Positions 1 through 6,757 are shown, counted from the stretch's first letter. The stretch is DNA of 10,332 nucleotides from Acidobacteriota bacterium (GCA_020851835.1 JADZBZ010000466.1:1-10332); one strand, 5' to 3'. The notes: generated from the sequence alone by a model not told the origin. A program made the numbers and translations.

Positions 1-385
1 AGGCGATGACGACGTCGGTGGCCGTTTCGGTGATCGCGAGGTGCACCGATGGCTCGCGCACTTCGCTCGTCAGCAGCGTGTTCCGCATGGAGTCTTCGCG
101 GCTGATGCGGCTCACCGGGAACGAGGTTCTGCCGCTGCCGCCGGGCGCACCGCCCGGTGGGCGTCCGCCACCTCCGGCGGTGGTGTCGCCACCGGCTCCG
201 CTGCTGGTCATCCAGTCCGCGCTGAAGCCGACTTCGCGTGGAAACTGGCTCAGCTCACGGTTGAGGACCCATCGCCCCGCCAGAGCCGGCGCCTCCTGTG
301 CCGCGGCCACTCCCGGACGCGCGACGCTCGGCCCCAAGGCCAGTACGAGCAAGGCCGCAATCAACCGAGTGCGGATCGGGCTCAC
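1..385 (-). CDS. Secreted protein of unknown function, 5' part only (GTG start)
   Basis: The frame is open from a GTG at 383-385 to the left edge, giving 128 codons without a stop; the 3' end lies outside the window. The first 30 residues look like a Sec signal peptide: R5 and R7, a hydrophobic stretch of about LIAALLVLALG, then an A-A-A-Q cleavage-like site. The mature part starts with a segment containing GRWVLNRELSQFPREVGF, which I recall from uncharacterised secreted proteins of Acidobacteriota. A Gly/Pro-rich linker (around residues 65-83) follows, then a region with SRISREDS and VHLAITETATDVVIA that may be the start of a beta-rich domain. The GTG overlaps the TGA of the preceding M24 remnant by four bases (GTGA), and no clear Shine-Dalgarno precedes it, so translation may be coupled. 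The function is unknown. The reading frame is well supported by the signal peptide, the exact start is less certain. Confidence 0.72.
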   Translation of the reverse strand, partial: MSPIRTRLIAALLVLALGPSVARPGVAAAQEAPALAGRWVLNRELSQFPREVGFSADWMTSSGAGGDTTAGGGGRPPGGAPGGSGRTSFPVSRISREDSMRNTLLTSEVREPSVHLAITETATDVVIA

Positions 386-714
386 GCCGCACCAAACGGT
401 TGCTCGAGCGACGGGCTCGTGGGCGTCAGCAGTTCGAACACGAACTTCACGCTTTCTTCAATCCCGAGCCGGCCGGCGGCGATGCCGCGATCCTTGAGTC
501 CAGCGACCACGCGCAGGAACGGGCTCTCGTCCTCCTGCCACGTCCGTATCTCCGTGTTCGTCCCAAACGGGCTGTCCGCGAGCAGTTCGCGCGCCCGGTC
601 CTCTTCGAACGCGGGACACACGACGAACGGGTCGCCTCTTGCGGGAATGAGGAGTGCCCACAGTCGTTCACCGCCGCCCAGCGACAACCGCAGAAATGAG
701 CGTCGCGACAGCAT
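382..714 (-). pseudogene. Internally deleted M24-family (Xaa-Pro peptidase) gene remnant
   Basis: This frame encodes 110 residues. It opens with MLSRRSFLRLSL, a twin-arginine-type signal start, behind a good Shine-Dalgarno (GAGGAG, complement of 721-726, six bases before the ATG). Residues 13 to about 91 (GGGERLWALLIPARG, then VCPAFEEDRARE, RTWQEDESP and GRLGIEESVKFVF) match my recollection of the middle and end of a creatinase-type N-terminal domain. The usual first half of that domain and the whole pita-bread catalytic domain with its metal ligands are absent; M24 enzymes are normally about 400 residues or more. The last residues, LTPTSPSLEQPFGAA, resemble the tail of related full-length proteins, so start and end may be kept while the inside is lost. 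It cannot be an active peptidase. It lies 86 bases downstream of the crotonase gene. A short functional protein is possible but less likely than decay. Confidence 0.6.
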
Positions 715-740
715 GGCAGGCTCCTCAGCCCAATAGACTA

Positions 741-785
741 CCTTTCTCGACCTTTGTCGACGACGAGCCGGCGGCCCCGTCGTCG
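741..785. repeat. Short tandem repeat and inverted repeat in the 715-800 spacer
   Basis: Two adjacent 10-base copies, cctttctcga (741-750) and cctttgtcga (751-760), differ at one base. Overlapping the second is a perfect 8-base inverted repeat, cgacgacg (758-765) and cgtcgtcg (778-785), with a 12-base loop. It lies between the crotonase stop and the M24 remnant. No T-run follows on the minus strand, so it is not a convincing intrinsic terminator. A regulatory role is possible but unproven. Confidence 0.3.
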
Positions 786-800
786 GTGATGCGCGCGGGT

Positions 801-1622
801 TCATGTCTTCGTGCCCTTCGTCTGCTTCCTGCCCTCGTGGTTTCTGTTCCCGAAGACCGGCAGCCGGCCCTCCCGAAAGGCGGCGACTCCCTCCTTGAAG
901 TCGTCGCTGCCGTAGCAGCGCGCGATGATGTCGTCGGCCGAGCCGGCCGGCGGCGTGCGGAACGCCCGCAGCCGCAGCAGCATCTCCTTGCTCGCGGCCA
1001 TCGTGCTCGTGGCGTGCGTGGCCAGTTCCAGCGCAATCGCCATCCCCTCCACCGCCAGCGCCTCCTGCGCCACGAGGCGCGTCGCGATCCCGAGGGCGAG
1101 CGCCTCGTCGGCCTCCACGAGTCGGCCGGTCAGCAGCAGCTCACGCGCGCGCGCCGGGCCGACGAGATCCACCAGCCGGGCGGTGTTGGCCATCGACAGG
1201 CAGTTGCCGAGCGTGCGAGCGATGGGAACTCCGAAGCGGGCCCGCGGCGAGCAGAGGCGCAGGTCGCAGGCCAGCGCGATGAGGCAGCCGCCCCCCACCG
1301 CCGCCCCGTCGACTTCAGCGATGGTGGGCACCGTGACGCGCTCGAGCCGATCGACGACCGCGTCGAGCCGCCGCTCGTAGATCACCCCATCGGCGCCGTC
1401 CGCGAAGTCGGCGAACTGCGAGATGTCGGTGCCGGCCGCGAAGGCACCGCCGGTGCCGCGTATGATAAGCGCGCGGATGCGGGCGCCGGCGTCTGCATCC
1501 TCGCAGGCGCCGGTGAGCGCTTCGTACATGTCCCACGTGAGCGCGTTGCGCGCGGCGGGGCGATTGAAGGTCAGGATGCCCAGCGAACCGGTGATGTCCC
1601 AGGACACGTTGCTCGACGGCAT
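801..1622 (-). CDS. Enoyl-CoA hydratase/isomerase (crotonase) family protein
   Basis: This is a full-length crotonase-fold protein of 273 residues, close to the 255-290 usual for the family; members act on CoA thioesters in the cytoplasm as hydratases, isomerases, dehydratases or hydrolases. The N-terminal GILTFNRPAARNAL, the first oxyanion-hole motif AFAAGTD (residues 60-66) and the second, GAAVGGGC (106-113), are intact, as is the C-terminal DDFKEGVAAFREGR. However, the two glutamates used by classical enoyl-CoA hydratase (rat E144 and E164) align with Leu114 (GGGCL) and Ile134 (FGVPI), so ordinary water addition to an enoyl-CoA is doubtful; the exact reaction is unknown. The start is the ATG at 1620-1622, with no clear Shine-Dalgarno; a GTG five codons later is an alternative. 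Its 5' end overlaps the divergent CoA-transferase gene, suggesting related substrates. Confidence 0.9.
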   Translation of the reverse strand: MPSSNVSWDITGSLGILTFNRPAARNALTWDMYEALTGACEDADAGARIRALIIRGTGGAFAAGTDISQFADFADGADGVIYERRLDAVVDRLERVTVPTIAEVDGAAVGGGCLIALACDLRLCSPRARFGVPIARTLGNCLSMANTARLVDLVGPARARELLLTGRLVEADEALALGIATRLVAQEALAVEGMAIALELATHATSTMAASKEMLLRLRAFRTPPAGSADDIIARCYGSDDFKEGVAAFREGRLPVFGNRNHEGRKQTKGTKT

Positions 1623-2784
1623 AGTGGTTCTCGATGCGACCCAGGTGATGGCCGGGCCCTACTGCGCGATGTTACTGGCCGACATGGGCGCGCGGGTCAT
1701 CAAAGTGGAGCCGCCCGCCGGCGACTCGACCCGGGCCATGGCCGGCGCGCAGGGCGGCGACAGTGCCGCGTTCGGCGCGGTCAACCGGGGCAAGCGCGGC
1801 GTGGTCCTCGACCTGACGCAGGAGGCCGCCCGCGACGTGTTCGTGCGGCTGGCGCGGTCGGCCGATATCCTGGTCGAGAACTTCAGGCCCGGGGTGATGG
1901 CACGGCTGGGTCTCGACTACCCGCGCCTGGCGGCCGAGAATCCGCGGCTGATCTACGCGTCGATTTCGGGTTTCGGCCAGACCGGACCGGAGGCGGGCAA
2001 GGGCGGCTTCGACCTCGTGGCGCAGGGCATGTCCGGCGTTATGTCGGTGACCGGCGAACCCGATGGCCCGCCGGTGAAGGCCGGCATCCCGATAACCGAC
2101 CTCGGCGCGGGACTTTTCGCGCTGGCGGGCATCCTGGCGGCGCTGCACTGGCGCACGGGCTCGGGGCGCGGGCAGCACATCGATACGTCGCTCTTCGAGG
2201 CCGGACTGGCGCTGTCGGTCTGGGAGGCCACCGAGTACTTCTCGGGACGCGGCGTCCCGGCCCGGATGGGCTCGGCGCACCGGATGGTGGCGCCCTACCA
2301 GGCCTTTCGCTGCGCCGATGGTTTCATCAACGTCGGCGCTGCCAACCAACGCACCTTCGGCCGGTTCGCGGCCCTGCTGGGACACCCCGAATGGACCTCC
2401 GACGCGCGGTTCTCGACCTCCGGCGCCCGGGTGGCGAACCGCGCGTCGCTCTCCACCCTCATCGAGGCAGTGACCGCCGCCGAGCCGCGCGACATTTGGA
2501 TCGCTCGACTCGAGGGTGCGGGCGTGCCGTGCGGTCCGATTCTCGACTACGCGGAGGCGTTCGCCCACCCGCAGGCCGAGGCGCGTCAGATGTCGGTGCA
2601 CGTCGATCACCCCCGGCTGGGCCCCACGCGGGCCCTGGGCACGCCGCTCAAGCTGTCGGCCACGCCGCTGGACCCCGTGCGGCGCGCCCCGATGCTCGGC
2701 GAACATACCGACGAGGTGCTTGCCTGGGCCGGCTACAGCGACGACGAAATCGAGCAGCTCCGCGCGGCCGGCGCGGTGCTCTGA
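1594..2784 (+). CDS. CaiB/BaiF (family III) CoA-transferase
   Basis: The 396-residue product has the length and motifs of family III CoA-transferases, which move CoA between two carboxylic acids through an enzyme-bound acyl-aspartate; formyl-CoA transferase, CaiB and BaiF belong here. The N-terminus carries VVLDATQVMAGPYC and LLADMGARVIKVEPP (residues 11-41), followed by NRGKRGVVLDL (64-74), ADILVENFRPG (90-100) and YASISGFGQTGP (121-132). Asp169 in PITDLGAG sits at the catalytic position, the same number as in formyl-CoA transferase. GRGQHIDTSLFEA and the PYQAF region further support the family. I chose the ATG at 1594 because it places the conserved start at about residue 10; an ATG at 1576 is an in-frame alternative. 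Either start lies inside the coding sequence of the opposite-strand crotonase, with which it forms a plausible functional pair. The acid substrate cannot be told from sequence. Confidence 0.93.
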   Translation: MSQDTLLDGIVVLDATQVMAGPYCAMLLADMGARVIKVEPPAGDSTRAMAGAQGGDSAAFGAVNRGKRGVVLDLTQEAARDVFVRLARSADILVENFRPGVMARLGLDYPRLAAENPRLIYASISGFGQTGPEAGKGGFDLVAQGMSGVMSVTGEPDGPPVKAGIPITDLGAGLFALAGILAALHWRTGSGRGQHIDTSLFEAGLALSVWEATEYFSGRGVPARMGSAHRMVAPYQAFRCADGFINVGAANQRTFGRFAALLGHPEWTSDARFSTSGARVANRASLSTLIEAVTAAEPRDIWIARLEGAGVPCGPILDYAEAFAHPQAEARQMSVHVDHPRLGPTRALGTPLKLSATPLDPVRRAPMLGEHTDEVLAWAGYSDDEIEQLRAAGAVL

Positions 2785-2954
2785 CCGTGCGTGGTCGAGG
2801 TTGAAGCGCGTATCTGACGGCCCCCTGTTCGTCCTGGCATCCGGGCTCCTGCAACCGTAGAACTCGACACCTTGTCTGAAGGATAAGGAAACGGACATGG
2901 GACACTCGGTTGCTGCACGCCATGCTCGCCAAGCGAGGTTTCGACAAGGACCGG
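2785..2954. other. Convergent spacer between the CoA-transferase and GGDEF genes
   Basis: These 170 bases separate two converging genes. I find no strong hairpin followed by a T-run on either strand. The one notable element is a purine-rich stretch, aaggataaggaaacgg (2879-2894), followed by an ATG at 2897 at good Shine-Dalgarno spacing. The frame it opens is Arg-rich and runs antisense into the GGDEF gene, so I do not call a gene. It may be the leftover start of a lost gene. Confidence 0.4.
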
Positions 2955-3887
2955 TCAGGCCCGGGGTGAATGGTCGTTCGCCACGACGCGGTCGCGCCCG
3001 CCTCGCTTGGCGGCGTAGAGCCGCTTGTCGGCCACGCCGAACAGGGCGTCGGGGTTGTCCGCATCCTCGAGCGAGACGCCCACGCCGATGCTGAGGGTCA
3101 CGGGCAGCGTGACGCCTCCGCCGGGCAGCACGCACGGGGAGCGGGCGAGCGCGGCGCGCACGCGCTCCATGGCGATGATGGCCTCCTGCCGGCCGGTCTC
3201 GGGCATCAAAATGGCGAACTCCTCGCCGCCCACGCGCGCGACGCGGTCGAGCCGGCGCAGTGTCGCCTCGAGCACCCGCCCCACGTGCCGAATCACCTCG
3301 TCCCCGGCCGGGTGGCCGTGTTCGTCGTTCACGCGCTTGAAGTAGTCGATGTCGGCGACTCCGACGGAGAAGGGCCGCTTGAAGCGCGCCGAACGCAGCC
3401 ACTCGTCCTGGAGGAGGGTGTGCAGCTCGCGCCGGTTGAGCAGGCCCGTCAGCTCGTCACGCAGCGCCAGGGCGCGCAACTGCTTGAGCGTGGCGCCCAT
3501 CTTCACGGCGTAGCGCACGGCCCGCTCGAGCAGGCGCGGGTTGAGGTTGGCCTTGGGGAGGAAGTCCACGGCGCCGGCCTCGGCTGCCGCGATGTCCACG
3601 TCCTCGGTGTCGGCCACCGTGATCACGATCACCGGCGTGTCGGTGTTGAGCCGCCGCGCCTCGAGCAGCAGGTCGAGGCCGGTGCGGTCGTCGAGCTGGT
3701 AGTCCAGCAGGCACGCGGCATGCCGCCCCGACGCGAGCGCCGTCAGTCCTTCGTCGTAGGTGAGCGCGCCTTCACAGGCATAGCGCGAGTGCTCGAAGGC
3801 CTCGATGAGGCGCTCGACGATGCGATGCTGGAGCGGGTCGTCGTCGATGCAGAGGAGGATGGGCCGATCCGATGCGGGAGCCGTCAT
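2955..3887 (-). CDS. Response regulator with REC and GGDEF domains (diguanylate cyclase)
   Basis: The 310-residue protein joins an N-terminal receiver domain to a C-terminal GGDEF domain, a PleD/WspR-like layout; it should make cyclic di-GMP from two GTP when phosphorylated by a partner histidine kinase. In the receiver, the acidic triad D15-D17, phospho-acceptor D62 (LLDYQL), T90 and K112 (LPKAN) are all present. A helical joint (about 116-143) leads to DELTGLLNRR (144-153), the metal-binding DIDYFK (179-184) and the active-site GGEEF (220-224). R211-x-x-D214, five residues before GGEEF, is the product-inhibition I-site. The catalytic residues are intact, so it is probably active. There is no membrane segment. 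It starts 19 bases after the citrate synthase stop and has no good Shine-Dalgarno, which suits co-transcription and coupled translation. No kinase gene is in the window. Confidence 0.94.
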   Translation of the reverse strand: MTAPASDRPILLCIDDDPLQHRIVERLIEAFEHSRYACEGALTYDEGLTALASGRHAACLLDYQLDDRTGLDLLLEARRLNTDTPVIVITVADTEDVDIAAAEAGAVDFLPKANLNPRLLERAVRYAVKMGATLKQLRALALRDELTGLLNRRELHTLLQDEWLRSARFKRPFSVGVADIDYFKRVNDEHGHPAGDEVIRHVGRVLEATLRRLDRVARVGGEEFAILMPETGRQEAIIAMERVRAALARSPCVLPGGGVTLPVTLSIGVGVSLEDADNPDALFGVADKRLYAAKRGGRDRVVANDHSPRA

Positions 3888-3906
3888 GGCGCGAGACGCC
3901 GCGGGA

Positions 3907-5046
3907 TCATCGCCCCTCGACCGGCACCCAGGACTGCGGGTAGACCGGCCCCGTGTACTCGGCCCTCGGGCGGATCAGCCGGTTGTTGGCGAACTGCTCG
4001 AGCACGTGGGCCGTCCAGCCCGAGATGCGGCTGACGGCAAAGATGGGGGTGTAGAGATCGATGGCGATGCCCATCGTGCAGTACATCGACGCTGAGTAGA
4101 AATCCACGTTCGGGTAGAGCTTCTTCTCGGCTCTCACGAGCGCCTCGATGCGCTCGGACATCTCGAACCAGCGCAGGTTGCCGGCCTCCCGCCCGAGCTG
4201 CTTCGACATCTCGCGCAGGTGCGTGGCGCGTGGATCCTCGGTGCGGTACACCCGGTGGCCGAACCCGGAGATCTTCTCCTTGCGGGCGAACTTGCCCTTG
4301 ATGAACGCGTCGATGCGCTCGGCCGGGGCGTCCTGGCCGATCTCGATGAGCATCTTCATGACGTCGGCATTGGCCCCGCCGTGCAGCGGCCCCTTGAGGG
4401 TGCCGATGCCCGCGACGATCGCCGAGTGGATGTCGGTGAGCGTGGCCGCCGCCACCCGCGCGGCGAAGGTCGATGCGTTCAGCTCGTGGTCGGCGTGCAG
4501 CGTCAGGGCGACGTCCATGGCCCGCACGGCGGCGGGTTGCGGCCGGGTGCCCGTCAGCATGTACAGGAAGCTGGCCGCGTGCCCCATCGCCGGGTCCGGA
4601 GCAATGGGTCCGCCACCCTGCTGCATGCGCCCCCAGGTGGCCACGAGGCTGGCGATCTGCCCGGTGAGCCGCACCGCCTTCCGGTACGATGCCGCCGGCG
4701 AGTGGTCCCGGGCGTCGGGGTCGTAGTGCCCGAGCGCCGAGGCGAGCGTCCGCAGCGCGTCCATGCCGTCAGAAGGCGGCAGCATCTTCATCAGCCGCAG
4801 GACGGACTCGGGCAGCCCCCGCGCCGAGGCGAGCTGCGACTGCAGATCGCCGAGCTCGGCGCGCGTCGGCAGCCGCCCGTGCCATAGCAGGAAGCAGGTC
4901 TCCTCGAACGTGGCCCGACTGGCCAGGTCGTGGATGTCGTACCCGCAGTACGCCAGCACGCCCCGGTCGCCGTCGAGGAAACAGATGCGGGACGTGGTGG
5001 CGACGATATCTTCGAGACCGGCCCTGGCTTTGACCTCGGCAGACAT
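3907..5046 (-). CDS. gltA: Citrate synthase (or 2-methylcitrate synthase)
   Basis: The 379-residue enzyme condenses acetyl-CoA with oxaloacetate to citrate at the entry of the TCA cycle. Motifs run in order: LDGDRGVLAYCGYDI (24-38), LLWHGRLPT (53-61), LHADHELNAST (183-193, oxaloacetate-binding His187), GPLHGGAN (219-226, catalytic His222), GFGHRVYRTEDPRA (261-274, His264) and YPNVDFYSA (311-319, catalytic Asp315). All catalytic residues are kept. The length, and the lack of an N-terminal extension, fit the short form found in many bacteria and archaea. This short type is close to 2-methylcitrate synthase (PrpC); with no prpB or prpD next to it, citrate synthase is the better guess. The ATG at 5044-5046 has six C residues before it on the coding strand instead of a ribosome-binding site, and may be leaderless. 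The GGDEF gene follows after 19 bases. Confidence 0.94.
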   Translation of the reverse strand: MSAEVKARAGLEDIVATTSRICFLDGDRGVLAYCGYDIHDLASRATFEETCFLLWHGRLPTRAELGDLQSQLASARGLPESVLRLMKMLPPSDGMDALRTLASALGHYDPDARDHSPAASYRKAVRLTGQIASLVATWGRMQQGGGPIAPDPAMGHAASFLYMLTGTRPQPAAVRAMDVALTLHADHELNASTFAARVAAATLTDIHSAIVAGIGTLKGPLHGGANADVMKMLIEIGQDAPAERIDAFIKGKFARKEKISGFGHRVYRTEDPRATHLREMSKQLGREAGNLRWFEMSERIEALVRAEKKLYPNVDFYSASMYCTMGIAIDLYTPIFAVSRISGWTAHVLEQFANNRLIRPRAEYTGPVYPQSWVPVEGR

Positions 5047-5052
5047 GGGGGG

Positions 5053-5061
5053 ATCTTAGCA
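5053..5061 (-). promoter_or_regulatory. Possible extended -10 element for leaderless citrate synthase mRNA
   Basis: On the minus strand the bases read TGC-TAAGAT, an extended -10 (TGn followed by a 4/6 match to TATAAT). Its last base, 5053, is exactly seven bases before the A of the citrate synthase ATG (5046), which would place transcription start at the start codon. No -35 match is seen at 5076-5081 and no Shine-Dalgarno lies between. This is a prediction only; a chance match is quite possible. Confidence 0.35.
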
Positions 5062-5174
5062 GGGTGCCGGGGGGGGGCGGGCGCCCCCTCTTCGCGGCGC
5101 GTGTTCCCTCCACCGCGCGCGCCCGGGTGCGATTCCAGTCGGAGGGATGGACGTCCCGGATGCCCGGACGGCAG

Positions 5175-6671
5175 CTATGCCTCTTTGCGCTGCGCGACCG
5201 CCACGACCGTGTCGCCTCCGAACTGCTGGAACAGCGACAGGAGTCCCGTGTAGAGGAAGCCCACCTGGAACAGCATGAGGAACGGCACCGTGCCGTAAAT
5301 GCCGTTGGCGAGGGCGTAGAACAGCGTGGCCGTGAAGTAGACGCCGAGGGCCACTTCGATGAGCGGCTGGACGATGACTGCCTGGCGGTACTTCTTGGTC
5401 GCCCAGTCGTCGGCACGTCCCTCGACGCCGTACTTCGGCGTGCGGGTGAATTCGCTGGGCTTGTGGAACAGGGCTTCGAGCACCGCGCGCGTGTTGTTCA
5501 CCGCCAGGCCGATGCCGATGGACATGAGAAACGGCAGGTACTTCAGCCGCTCGGTCCAGGTCTTTGGGTACAGCTCGCGCTGGCAGACCATGTAGAAGTT
5601 CGCCACCGACGCCGTCGCCGCGAAGAACAGCGGGACGTCGATGAGCATCATCTCGTACCAGCCCATGTTGTAGCGGATGATCATCGACGGCGCCATCAGC
5701 ACCGAGAGCACGCACATCAGCGGGTAGTTGAGATTGGCCGAGAGGTGGAAGAAGGCCTCGGCCTTCACCTTCGGCGGCTGGTTGGACCGCAGAATCCGCG
5801 GCATCAGCTTCAGGAACGTCTGGATGGAGCCCTTGGCCCAGCGGTGCTGCTGCGACTTGAACGCGTTCATCTCGACCGGGAGCTCGGCGGGCGCCACGTG
5901 GTCGTTGAGGAAGATGAACTGCCACCCCTTGAGCTGGGTCCGGTAGCTGAGATCCAGGTCTTCGGTGAGCGTGTCGTGCTGCCAGCCGCCACCATCGGCG
6001 ATGGCCTCGCGGCGCCAGATACCCGCCGTACCGTTGAAGTTGAAGAAGCAGCCCGAGCGGTTGCGCGAGCCGTGCTCCAGCACGAAGTGCGCGTCGAGCA
6101 GGATGCCCTGGATCTTCGTCAGCAGCGAATAGTCCTGGTTGATGTGCCCCCAGCGCGCCTGCACCAGCGCCACCTTCGGATCGGTGAAGAAGTGCACCGT
6201 TTCCATCAAAAAATCGGGCTTGGGCAGGAAATCGGCGTCGAAAATGGCCACGAACTCGCCGCGCGCCACCCGCAACCCGGCTTCGAGCGCACCGGCCTTG
6301 TAGCCGGAGCGGTCCTGCCGATGCAGGTACTTGATGTCGAGCCCCTGCGCGGCGTGTCGCCGCACGGCAAGCTCGGCAATCGTGCGCGTCTCGTCGGTGG
6401 AATCGTCCAGCACCTGAATCTCGAGGCGCTCCCGCGGATAGTCGATCCGACACACCGAATCGATCAGGCGGTCCACCACGTACATCTCGTTGAAGACCGG
6501 AAGCTGGATGGTGACGACCGGCAGGGCGGCGAAGCGGGAGGCCGGCGTAGGCTGTTCGTGCTTGTGCTTCATGTACAGGTAGACCAGGTAGTACCGGTGC
6601 CACCCGTAGACCGCGAGAATCAACAGGACGAAGAAGTACGATGCGAGGATGAACGTGTCGATCGGCGTCAT
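5175..6671 (-). CDS. Membrane-bound processive family 2 glycosyltransferase (cellulose/mannan-synthase-like)
   Basis: The 498-residue inner-membrane protein has an N-terminal membrane segment (about 7-33), a cytoplasmic GT2 catalytic domain and several C-terminal membrane segments (about 314-332, 341-362, 376-392 and two or more after 440). Catalytic motifs are complete: LPVFNE (57-62), LDDSTDET with D90 (88-95), GYKAGAL (123-129), DAD (145-147), TEDLDL (236-241) and QQHRW (274-278). The D, D, D, Q-x-x-R-W set marks a processive transferase that makes and exports a beta-linked polysaccharide from a nucleotide sugar. FTRTPKYG (408-415), which I recall from glucomannan-synthase-like bacterial relatives of plant CSLA, argues against a typical BcsA, as does the lack of a PilZ domain. 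No bcsB, bcsZ or other polysaccharide genes are beside it, so the product sugar is unknown. The 128-base spacer before citrate synthase suggests a separate transcript. Confidence 0.9.
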   Translation of the reverse strand: MTPIDTFILASYFFVLLILAVYGWHRYYLVYLYMKHKHEQPTPASRFAALPVVTIQLPVFNEMYVVDRLIDSVCRIDYPRERLEIQVLDDSTDETRTIAELAVRRHAAQGLDIKYLHRQDRSGYKAGALEAGLRVARGEFVAIFDADFLPKPDFLMETVHFFTDPKVALVQARWGHINQDYSLLTKIQGILLDAHFVLEHGSRNRSGCFFNFNGTAGIWRREAIADGGGWQHDTLTEDLDLSYRTQLKGWQFIFLNDHVAPAELPVEMNAFKSQQHRWAKGSIQTFLKLMPRILRSNQPPKVKAEAFFHLSANLNYPLMCVLSVLMAPSMIIRYNMGWYEMMLIDVPLFFAATASVANFYMVCQRELYPKTWTERLKYLPFLMSIGIGLAVNNTRAVLEALFHKPSEFTRTPKYGVEGRADDWATKKYRQAVIVQPLIEVALGVYFTATLFYALANGIYGTVPFLMLFQVGFLYTGLLSLFQQFGGDTVVAVAQRKEA

Positions 6672-6707
6672 GCTAGGCCCGAGTCAGGTCCGCCAACACA
6701 AACCAAC

Positions 6708-6735
6708 ATTGTATAGTCGAGTTCGGTAAAGTCAA
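6708..6735 (-). promoter_or_regulatory. Sigma70-like promoter for the glycosyltransferase gene
   Basis: On the minus strand TTGACT (complement of 6730-6735, 5/6 to TTGACA) is followed after 16 bases by TACAAT (complement of 6708-6713, 5/6 to TATAAT). This predicts a start near 6701 and a leader of about 30 bases to the ATG at 6671. It stands in an AT-richer island within the 86-base divergent spacer. A plus-strand TATAGT at 6712-6717 overlaps it and could serve larB, but lacks a good -35. Confidence 0.55.
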
Positions 6736-6757
6736 CGGAACAGGCACGATACGACCC

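Noticed and set aside
801..2784. Naming the crotonase and CoA-transferase caiD and caiB (carnitine pathway)
   Set aside because: Only the family level is supported. The crotonase lacks the expected glutamates and no caiA, caiC or caiT gene is near.
654..2804. Very long plus-strand frame (about 716 codons) across the crotonase and CoA-transferase region
   Set aside because: It is Arg/Gly/Pro/Ala-rich with no recognisable domain and lies opposite to, or out of frame with, two genes whose motifs are complete. Such frames are common in high-GC DNA.
1672..3402. Long minus-strand frame spanning the CoA-transferase and the end of the GGDEF gene
   Set aside because: It crosses two real genes and the spacer between them without any family motif; composition is typical of a high-GC shadow.
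2970..4034. Plus-strand frame of about 354 codons opposite the GGDEF and citrate synthase genes
   Set aside because: It is antisense to two genes with complete catalytic motifs and shows no domain of its own.
5152..5170. Possible terminator after the glycosyltransferase gene (cgtcc/ggacg hairpin)
   Set aside because: The stem is only five bases with a nine-base loop and there is no T-run after it on the minus strand.
5056..6603. Second minus-strand frame of about 515 codons overlapping the glycosyltransferase
   Set aside because: It is out of frame with the verified GT2 motifs and of low-complexity composition, so a shadow frame.
5064..6716. Plus-strand frame of about 550 codons opposite the glycosyltransferase
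   Set aside because: It has no known motif and mirrors the codon bias of the GT2 gene on the other strand, whose catalytic motifs are all intact.
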